Assembly: GCA_004794655.1 (NCBI GenBank)
Contig: SMMW01000575.1
Coordinates: 7,202,501-7,266,500 of the forward strand
Reading direction: 5' to 3'
From: Marisa cornuarietis
Lineage: Eukaryota > Mollusca > Gastropoda > Architaenioglossa > Ampullariidae
Length of the DNA: 64,000 nucleotides
Shown here one piece after another: positions 54,364 to 64,000 of the stretch (positions are counted from its first letter, which is position 1; each line of letters starts with the position of its first letter). The notes under the pieces were generated by a model, which was not told the origin of the DNA, searched no databases, and saw only the letters and a list, made by a program, of their open reading frames with translations. Both the position numbers and the translations under genes were made by a program.

Positions 54364-57300
54364 ACTCCTATAATCGTAAGGTCTTAGGTTCACGTGTTGT
54401 ATGAGGTACACGTCTCTGGGTGTAACACCTGTTCACAGACCTCTCTGTCGTATGGATTTCTCCAGGTATTCTAATTTCCTCCCTCTTCATATCTACTGTT
54501 TTTCTATACTACGAAATCTCTTTAGATAAAAGCAATTTCTTATATATATATATATAAGTAATATATAAAACAACCAGCAAACTTGAGAATTTCACCGACA
54601 GTTCGAGAGAAAGATGAGAAGCGGATGGGACTGTGGTCAGCACTGACAGGAGTGATGTCAAGGTCAGCAACAATGGTGACAGCAAAGAAGAGATCCGAAA
54701 GAACGGTCCCCTGCATGGCTACAAGTTCCCCGCAGCCACGTGTCCGGTGACAGAAACCCACGACAGCCACAGCAGCAATGGCCAGGCTGAGGAGGATTTG
54801 GTACAGCAACACCATCAGCTTCGCCACTAAATATCTACTAAGTTCCGCTTAGTTCTTGACAATGGCCGCTGAAAGGAAAGGATCTAGACAGTCTAAACTA
54901 AGTGCCAGAGGAAACTGTTTCGAATTTCTTACCTGAAGCACAAAACCAGTGGCTGTGCCCTCCAAGAATATTTTTGCGTCAACAGTAAAACGGAGATGTT
55001 AGTGGGTTGCAATGTGGCCCAGTACAGGATTCAGACACCTTTAGGGGCACCTCTGAGGGCAAGACCGCTGCCACAGAAGACAGAAGTGGGAGACGACGGG
55101 GCTGAACAGACCTGCGTGTCGCTGATGTGGATAACCTTGTGAGCTGCTATATTCGTCCAGACCTCACAATGACCAGGACTTGTCTATAGATTGAACTGAA
55201 CAGACTAAAGAGAGGAGAGGTGAGAGAGACTTTAGAACTCGAATTTATTGAATAGGCCTAAACCCACTCAATGGGGGTGGGAAGGGGCAGAAAGAAAGAG
55301 AGGAAGAGAGAGAAAGTAAGACTGAGACTGACAGACAAGTCTTAAACGGTCTTGAAAGGCAAAATCATCTGCCCTCTAACCCAGGAGGCAAGCACGATTA
55401 GAGTCTGGGAAGTAATAGCTTCTTGAAAGCAATCCCGTTTTATCTTCTCTGTGTCTTGAAAGTGTGAAATGGTATATCCCGCGTGGTTGTCTTGACAACC
55501 AGGACAAAAAAAACACAGAAAAGCAAGGAATGCCCTCTAGAATTATTTGGCCATCATTACCCAGTCTATGAACAACCCCTTTACCCAGTTACCCACCTCC
55601 CATCAGTTTTCGTTGGACATGACAAGATGACGAGCTAAGAACACTTGGTGTTACCATACAAGGAGTCCAAAACGAAAGAAAGAACAACTGCACACAACAG
55701 AGCGAAGAAAAGAACATCAACTTACCAGTTCGCAAGCAACTTCCGGTTTCTCTCGCCACCCCCATTTTTTCACTCGTCCCAAAAGTACGATCGCCTGCAC
55801 GGCACTCTGCACCCGAAGTTCAGCCAGAGTTCAGGTCCCTTGGCATAAGATAAAGAAGGGAAGAAAAAAAGAGAAAGACAGAACGTCACACCGGCAGGTA
55901 GCAGCTCGCGTGGCAACTTCACAGATAAAACTCGCTACTTTTTTTTTCTTTTGGATGCCGCCTGCACACGCGGCGTCTGCAATCGCCAGCAGGTGTGAGG
56001 CAGTGCCGTCTGCGTAACTCCACTACCTGCACCTTCCTCACCTGCCCACCTTAACACTCCCCTCCGAGGCTGAGCAACACGGTGCTGTTTGAAATGAGCC
56101 GTCGATCACAACTTAAGTCTCCAGATAAAGAGATTGGCGGCACGAGGGATGGCAAGGGACGTATCCGGCAGTGAGGACGGCTGAGAACTGGAGAAGACTG
56201 CTGCAGGGTTCTTGCAGACCGCCGTGGACTGCTTAACACTGCGGGATCTCACTGACGGCCGGCTGAGCTGTGAACCACCAGCCCATTTGCCGCAGACAGA
56301 AACAGCCCTGAAGTTAAATGGGGGTCTTATTTCGTTAGCCGCCTCTTCTTCCTGTTCGATGCCTTTTTTTTTTCGTTGCTCGGTCTCTTCCGATGATGAA
56401 ACATCTAAGTACAAATAGTTCAGCGTTGTGTTCGTCACTCTATTACTCACTCTCAAACGTTCGTGTAGGCGCGGAAAGACAGAAAGAAAAAGAGAAAGAA
56501 CAAACAAACAAACAAACAGACGAACAAAAAAGAAAGAAAAGGTAGTGAGCAGTACAGACGTAGCTTGGGAGGTCGCTTCAGTAGGAAATTGCAGCTCGGT
56601 GGACATGCAGTCTGCATGATGAAGAGATAAGTCATACACTAAACATCACGAAGCAAGAGAACAAGCACGGGCCTGCTCGAGAGGAAGAGGGGCTCACGAG
56701 CGAGGAGTGAGTCCGACAGAAGGATAGAGAACGCCAGAGAGCCAGCCAGACAGAATGTCCGTCCTTCTGTTCTTCAAGGAACGACTGTCATCCAAAAATA
56801 CTAGTTTTTCGCGTTACCTCTAGTAGGCTAGTACAATAACATTACCGTTAGTACACTATGATAATGGCATTGCCTACTCTATAATAATAACCTTTTTTTA
56901 CTGCATCCTACAGCAATAATACCCTAGGTACACCTACCTTTTCTTTTTTAGGCTAATTCTCACTTTCTTTCATTCTAACACCCTCAAAAATTCTTTGTTT
57001 TTATGTTTTGTCTTTGACTTTGTAATATTGGAGTTATACACAATGTACATCAACTGAGCATCAACACACTATAGTCGGCCCACGACCTTTGGCCCTTGGC
57101 TGATGACGCAGAGGTACGCAATCCAGTGTGTTTATAACCATTTAACCATTTAAAGTGAATTCTACCCGGTGACAGAAGGTATGCGCACAAGATAGCTAAC
57201 AAGCCATAAAATAAACAACACAAAATAAACGTTTCATTTTTTTTCTACACTACCTCCAAGCATGCCAATCACTGAATTGAATCAGCTTTACTCAAATGAA

Positions 57301-58027
57301 GTGGTAGATCGAAAATTGACAATAAAATTGGATAGGTTCGCTGGAGGAGTTAACCCTGGGGACCCCTGGTCTCCCTGATTGTCGAAGGCAAACGCGTGTT
57401 GGTGGTAGTGGTGGTGATGGTGGTGGTCGGGGGCTGAAGGGGAAATCTCCACTATCATCTCCCCTGCATCAAGACACCAAAAATAAAAACAACAACAAAA
57501 GAACTCACAAAAGTGTCTGAAACGTCTGCTATTGCAACTATCAGAAGCTGAAGAGGTTGGTGTGTGCTGCTGTCGAAAACGCTTAGCACCAGAAAAATAA
57601 TAAGAAAAAATTCCTCCTGTTGTGCATGCTTGGCAAAACCCCTGGATAAGAGATAGATCTACCCTAGAGATAGTTTAGAAGGAAGCTTATTAACATAATC
57701 ATTTTCAAAGCAACTCATTTGGCTGCGGACCCTGGTCTTGCAAATAGCAAACTAGTGTAAGAAAGAGCTGCAGGCATGGAGGGCTAGGAAAACCTGGCAA
57801 CCGTGGGCTTAATTTACATCATGGAAATATCGTACTAACACTTTGAGAGAGGAAGCGAGGAATGAGAGGGAAGGGGGTCTAACTGGCTGAACGCTAGGGC
57901 TTACGCGATGACTTGTCTTTCGTACCCGAGCCGGTTTCACGTGCTGGGATAGGCCTTAAGGTCAAGGCCGTAGTACGTTTCCTGCGAGAGTAGCTGCTCA
58001 GTTTGTGTTAGATTAAGCGAGTACTAG

Positions 58028-58028
<1 letters not shown>
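54360..58028. other. Intergenic sequence, no gene recognised
   Basis: The longest minus frame (56106-56639) lacks recognisable domains and is compositionally biased. A minus frame at 54540-54827 begins with a hydrophobic stretch but has no family match I can name. Confidence 0.35.

Positions 58029-58104
<76 letters not shown>
58029..58104. repeat. (CT)n(CA)n microsatellite
   Basis: (CT)7 passes into about (CA)31. Confidence 0.95.
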
Positions 58105-58110
<6 letters not shown>

Positions 58111-59457
58111 GAGAAAGCAGTGAGAGAAAAAAAAAACAAAGAGAGGGTGAGCTCTATTGTCTGCACTCCTGAACTTTAATAGCCGCGTGGAAGGTTGTGT
58201 GAGCGCGTATGGAGGTGGACACCACACCAACAGCTAGTTATACTCGTCAGAAATGCCTCTGGGGAAAAATTCTATAGCCGTTGCTGCTATTCGAGAACAC
58301 AATGCAATAACGAAAGTTAAAAAAATGTCTTTACTGCGTGTAAGCGAGAAAACAAGAGTTCGAGGGAGCTAAAAATAGATCAATGAACGGGGTAGGGCGA
58401 GAGAAAAAAATCCTAGGATTGCCTCGAAAGACTGAAGAAGTGGCTCGGCTTCCAGATATACCTCGCAGCTTTTAGCTGAAACACATGCCGGCGAAAGCAG
58501 TAGCGTCAGTTTGAGATGTTTCCAGAATGTTCTCAAGCTGATGAGCCTTTCTCCTCACAGAAGAGATTTCTTTGCTGGGAGTAGAGGAATACGAAACGGT
58601 AAATCTCCGTTTTAGTTTTTTTTTTTTTTCGCTTAATGTTGACTCGTTTGGCCTGGTTTGACGTTTGTACATCCACACTAAAAGACTAACAGTGACAGGT
58701 TAAAAGAACGGACAAGTGTGTACACGCACAAATGCACACAGACACATTTCCATACACACAGAAACACACACATACATAAACACAAACACGCGCGCACACA
58801 CAAGACCACACAAAGACATACAAATAATCTACCTAAATATTCCGTCACATATCACAAGACCAATTAAGGAACAATCATCTAATCGATCTAAATATATCAG
58901 ATTGGTGAAGATGAAAGGTGCGTGCTTGAAACAATTAATTTCAGAGACACTCGACACGTGACCTACCAGCACGAAACACTTGACCACCTTGCGAAACAAT
59001 ACATCGGTTCGTCTGATCTCGAGTTTTAACGTGGTCAGGTTTTTACATTCCGCGTGAGGCAACCGGCGCTAGTTTGCGGTACCATCATCAATATCATTAC
59101 TTCCCCTCATAAACTAAGTGTTATCGGCGCTGCCATCGTCAACAGCAACATCGCGGCACGTGCTGTCAGCCTGCTCCGTCTCACGTGCGCCTCGGAGGAA
59201 CCTCGCAAGCCTTCAGAGGCTGCCTTCCTTCATCACAGATTATCCGATCAAGCGAGCACAGACTGCGTTTTTTTATTAACATGGCGCGGCTAAAGCAGAC
59301 GGTGGCGAAAAGTTCATTTTATGTAATGGAGGTTCACAGACTTCCTCCTCTTCCTCCGTCTTTGTCGTACTCCTACAGATCATCTAATTTATCGATCAGT
59401 CGGAGGTCACAGGAAAACATGTCCGTCCACATGTGTGTGTGTGTGTGTGTGGGGTGG

Positions 59458-59496
<39 letters not shown>

Positions 59497-62234
59497 TGGG
59501 GATTGTGGGTGCGTGTGTGGGTGTGTGGGTAAGGGTGCGTGTGTGCGTGTGAGTGCGTGTGTTGTTTATGCAAGTGCTAGAGTTCTGCAGTCATGGCATA
59601 CTCCTCACATAAGATATTCGTGTTTTCTTTGGCGCACTTCCCAGACAGGCCCTCGTTAACTTTTAACAATGAAAAATTTTCTTAGTATTTTTATAATCTT
59701 TCCTTTCACCCAGATCCTCAGAGCTGCCTCCCGGACTTCAAGTATATGATGCACTGACAGGTGAATGTGCAAGGTAGAAGAAGACACAAACTTTAAATGA
59801 TGGATTACTTGGTTCTGAAATTTCTCCGTTCAAAATACATTGCTGCAAAAGAATTTTTTGCTTTTAATCCCGTCAAAAACACAAAATGGGCCGGGACGTG
59901 AAGATCGCCATGTTTCCGTTCTCTTTCGCGAATGGAAAAGGGCTGGCTGATGACCCAATGCTGAGTGCTCAGAGGAAGCGGGGAAAGGTTTCAAGTGTTC
60001 ACTGACATAAACGACACGAACATCTTAGACTCAGGCAGCTCAGGTAAGAATAATATGGTCATCGTTTAAGGCTGTAGATAAATTTAAAATAATAGTGATT
60101 CTCGCAGGGCGGGCAAGTTCAGGCGATGGATCACAGCTTGCAATTCGCTACACCCCGCGTTCCCCGCAGAAATCCATCCTGGGAACTTGCGGAAATAGGC
60201 TCCGGTAGTTGAGGTTGGAGCCCAGCTGTTCCTTGGTCCATGAATTGGCCCATGCTCACACGTTCGATAGTCACACGCATTTCTTCCTGTAGTAGCACAC
60301 TAAAACTAGAGTAAACTGCTACAAAAGAAGGTGGACTCAAACACCATACGACTGAACACACGGCGGTCTAAACAAAGAAACTCACTGGCAAAGCCGTCTT
60401 CTTCGTGGGTGTACCTACACACTGTGCACGAGGTCAGGTGAAAAAAAAAGTAAGATGACAAAAGGTCCCATACCCTAGAGACCGCAAGGGGAAAGAAACC
60501 TCTAAGTGGTTGACCGTGTCTGATGTCCGAAACGTTCAAGGCGAGGATCCAAATTTTCATTGCCTGTTAGAGCAGGAAGCAATATGTTGCGTGGGCAGGG
60601 CGAGTTTTCCAATTGCAGGCCCGGGAGAATGTGGAACCGGCGACTCTACTTAACAATCGAGTCCATGATCTACGGAACCTCCCCGGACGGGAGTGGGAAT
60701 CGGGAGGGAGCGGTGTTTGGAAGCAGTCAATAGCAAAACAGCCGGAAGACGAGGTGGGCAGGAAATGGAAGTTCTTTGCCTTCGGAGCAAAGAAGATCGA
60801 TTCATTTAGTAAGTAAGCCCGGTCCACTGAGGGCGAGTAAGCAAACAACTAGACCAGCATGCAGGTGGAGAAAGCAAGACCCAGCTAGTTATCCAGGGGT
60901 GAGACTTCAGAGGAAACAGGTCTTATATAGCTCGACAGAAGGCTAGGCTGCCAAGAGGGAGAGTTGGCCACCAAAATAAAATCTCGTATAATATTTCTCT
61001 TACTTGCATAGCGCCTCTTTAATATAGCCCTACACTTTCCTATACAAGCTAATGGATACAAAGACCAAACTCAAGACACCAAAGAGTCACTGAGTCATCC
61101 ATATGGCCTCCTTTGTGTGAAGATCTTGTTGGTAAATTCCGTATAATCGACGATGCACCTTCAAACGTTTCTGTAGTCACTGGCGACTACAAACAGCACG
61201 ATTAATAAGTTCAACACATTTTGCACGCCTGTAAACTTGCGTTTTGGTACCCACTGTACTTTATTGTACATGCAGAAAAAAGTAAACAATTGTTTATTGG
61301 AAGGTGTCCACGAGCAACATAAACATGGGCGTTTGATAATCTTGATTATTTCTACCTGGCTAACCCCCGACGGCTATCGGATAAAACTGGTCTATGATAA
61401 CCAACATAAATCCTGTTTGTTTCCTAACGCTGGCTTTCACTGGCTACCATAAATAAGGATACTTCATAATCTTGCTTTCAGCTGGCCAGTATAAATGTGA
61501 ATATTTGACCATGCTGGGTGTTTATGGCTAATATAGATAATAATATTTAATAACGTTTGACACGCAGTCTTCTTCCCAACATCCTCAAACATGAACCAGT
61601 TGATGGATTTGTCTTTTATCGCGTCTGATATTATGTTTGCACAAGAGATAAGAGCAGTTTTACGAAGACCACATATACTGGATAAAGGGTGAAGTCTCCT
61701 GTGTTTCTGGAGTTCGTCGTCTGTATGTAGATCTCAGCGGCTATACGGACGCCTAGGGACAAGATTTATGTACGGACTAAGACACGAGACCGCTCGTGCA
61801 GTCTGGCTCTATCCTCTAATATCCGGTTCAAAGTCTAAGCTACTTTACAGTCGGAGCATGGCAGTCTGTGCGGGAGATGCAAGTAAAGATGGGGGCGGAT
61901 GTGGGAGGGCGGTTTGAGTAAGAGATGTGATCGTCGCGGTCCCCAAAAAGTGACCTGCGTTGTAAATCCTCCCATAAATCCACCATCAGCACTTTCTTTG
62001 CCACACATTGAATTGAACTAAGCCCTTTTGCAGTGCCCAGGGTCAAGAACACATTTGATGTTACAAAAGTCTGGAACTAAAATCCTCTTATGACGTTAGC
62101 AGGGTATACAATCTGTTTTTTCACTCGTTCTCTCTGCATTATGTGGGGTTTTCGCCTCTCTACGTCTGTATATGTTTTTGTCAGTCTTTATCAGTATGTC
62201 TTTGTCTCTTTATGCATGTCCGTTTGTCTTCCTG
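58105..62234. other. Intergenic sequence, no gene recognised
   Basis: Includes a GT-rich interrupted repeat with ggggtggggattgtgtg units at 59430-59565 and interrupted CA near 58710-58805. Confidence 0.35.
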
Positions 62235-62495
62235 GGCCAGCTGCACAACACATTTCTAATTTTAAACACTTTTAGGCCTTAAATCTATTTAGATAATCAG
62301 TTTAAAGTGTACACCACAATTTTAGAATTTTTAAAACTAAAACTGCTTTAAGTAAGATAAAGTTGTTTAAGTCTGACTTTCCGTCCTGTCAGTACAACTT
62401 TTGCATGTTCTTGTGCAATGCATCAAAATGGCAGAGAAGAGATTTTGCTTCTTTAAAACAGTTTTAAGGTTTAGAAACATGTTTTGCAACTGGCC
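62235..62495. mobile_element. MITE, copy 2
   Basis: 261 bp; ends GGCCAGCTGCACAACACATT and (inverted) GGCCAGTTGCAAAACATGTT. Internal blocks are shared with 45961-46252: taattttaaacact, tgtgcaatgcatcaaaatggcagagaagaga and agttttaaggtttagaaacatg. Confidence 0.75.
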
Positions 62496-63156
62496 TCTGT
62501 CAGTCAGAAAAAACTACCTCAGGAAAAGCCATTATCTTTACATTTACAATAATTATCCAATTAAACAATTGTAAAGGGAATACTTTTATGTGTAAACATA
62601 ATTTTCAGTAATATATTAATAAATCCATGCACAAAGAAACTAAAATAAATTAGGAAGCCAATAATCAAGGAAGACAACATCAGATAAGTGCCTGAGGATT
62701 CCAGTAACCATGTGCAGCAGGCATTATTTAATGTCGTTGACAAAGATAAGAAATGAAGAAAAACAGATTTGTAACTGTTGTTCAGCAAACGAAACAAAAT
62801 AAATAAATTAAAAAAAAAACACGTTGCCGGGAGAAGAAGGAAATGTCAGCTGAGACGACGAAGCCGCTTTTGTGTTGCGTCTGGTTCCCGCAGTTTCACG
62901 ATGAGACCAGGTCTCCTTTCAAAGAAAAGCTGCCACCTGTATCAGTTAGCTCCCGTGTTGAATTTCCTCTACGGCGAAGTAGGGGAAAATAATAATAATA
63001 ATAATAAAAAATTAAGACCCTTTTCACGCTATGAAGTCACATCTTCTTCAGCTGCAGCTGCAGTAACGCCCATCAGCCTTAACGGAGCCAGTCAAACACT
63101 ACGTGACGATGACGTTACAAGTCACGGACGTGTGGAAGTCTAGCGCCATCGCTTGG
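62496..63156. other. Intergenic sequence
   Basis: No gene recognised; an (AAT)n-like tract lies at 62990-63006. Confidence 0.35.
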
Positions 63157-63168
63157 TGACGTCACGTG
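63157..63168. promoter_or_regulatory. CRE/E-box composite site
   Basis: TGACGTCACGTG, the same overlap of CRE and E-box as at 52208-52219. CG-richer surroundings (63050-63180) may be a promoter. Confidence 0.35.
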
Positions 63169-64000
63169 GGTCACGGTCCGTTATTGAAAAGTTGCGTGAC
63201 CATAATACTTCACGATAATCATAGTGGCTTACCCTGTATTACCAGGAATCGAAAGGTCAAGATCTTATAACCTAATTTCTTGCTCTTAGGTTGACAGACC
63301 CTCTGTAGGCACCTACCTACCTCTTTCGACTCTTGTCCGAAAGGTCAAGCGAGTCTCAGCAGCGGAGGTCTCCTGTCATGCCTCTGTGCCGTTTGAGACA
63401 CAAGAGACATGAACCCGCAAAAGACTAATATGTCACCAGACGCTGACACGCTGTATATTTTCCGAGATCCCGTATCGACCATTTTCTTGTATCTTTACGG
63501 TCCCCCGTCTTTGACTCTTACACGTCTGAATTATAGGTCAACACGATTTTCTGCCCACAAAAAAGTCTAGATGGACAGACATCCACAAGAATTCCCCGCC
63601 TATTGGATCCGCGATTGGCAAGTCGCAAGTTTAAGGCCCAGACAGATTGATACACTTGCGGATTAGTTTATGGCGAAGTTGTCGTGGAAGTCTGCGTCAC
63701 AGGGAAGAGAGGGCGTGGTTGAAGTCAGTCGCTTGTTGAACATCGTTAGCTCGTAGGGAGGGAGGACTTTGTTTTTAATCGCTTAACAGATGTCTGCCTG
63801 TGTTTTTACCCTAATTACAAGCAGCTTTCTCGATGGACCAGGCTCTGCTGACCGAGGGAAAAGGTCAGTTACATTACATCGATGTCCCTCTTTCAGCGGC
63901 TTTGCTGGGGGATGTCGACACGCCGAAGACGAGAGTTCGATCTGTCTGACTTGGTGACCATTGAACTAGGGGGGGGGAGGGGGAACTACCAGTGGTAGGA
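63169..64000. other. Window end, no gene recognised
   Basis: No supported exon; ends in a poly-G tract. Confidence 0.35.

Noticed and set aside
54540..54827. Small secreted-protein candidate with hydrophobic N-terminus
   Set aside because: Weak start context, no cysteine pattern or family match, ends in (TA)n DNA; may be an old transposon remnant.
56106..56639. 177-codon minus frame
   Set aside because: No domain, biased composition over a (ttc/aaac) tract, no splice or promoter support.

Overview
This is a 64 kb piece of an intron-rich, microsatellite-rich animal nuclear genome, most likely a mollusc and probably a gastropod. The pointers are multi-exon genes with GT-AG introns, very abundant (CA)n arrays, a tRNA-derived SINE with a GGCGTnAAACACCAA-type tail, hAT-type MITEs, and a non-LTR retrotransposon ORF1 carrying a 2A peptide. 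Such 2A-bearing elements are known from molluscs, sea urchins and amphioxus. The taxon call is inference.

Only two genes are supported. Both are on the minus strand, and both are SLC6 (neurotransmitter:sodium symporter) genes in head-to-tail tandem. Gene A (273-11571, ten exons, at least 606 aa, C-terminal exon outside the window) is a well-conserved glycine-transporter-like protein. Gene B (26296-41125, twelve coding exons, about 764 aa) shares gene A's exon skeleton: internal exons of 132, 133, 125, 245 and 201 bp match exactly, and one 239-bp exon of A is 135 + 104 bp in B. B is therefore a paralogue. Its reading frame and splice sites are intact, but nearly every residue that binds Na+, Cl- or gates the pore in this family has been replaced, and a Ser/Pro-rich stretch has expanded the last extracellular loop. 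It looks like a maintained pseudo-transporter.

The most unusual structure is repeat expansion at splice sites. The 5' splice site after the TM8 exon of gene A is the edge of a 51-copy, 32-bp minisatellite. Each unit reproduces the exon end plus donor, and about fifteen copies give a perfect CAG|GTAAGT. The homologous donor in gene B is also duplicated at 32-bp spacing. The next exon (201 bp, phase 0/0) has a long (UG)n tract directly against its acceptor in both genes. Further repeats lie at the TM1 donor of B and the TM4 acceptor of A.

The rest is non-coding as far as I can tell. 11.6-26.3 kb is the spacer between the genes, with a SINE and two hAT MITEs. 41.1-64 kb lies upstream of gene B and holds two copies of another MITE, microsatellites, and E-box/CRE clusters that may mark promoters. 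Degenerate LINE pieces lie in gene B introns, and a 2A-bearing LINE 5' fragment lies in a gene A intron.
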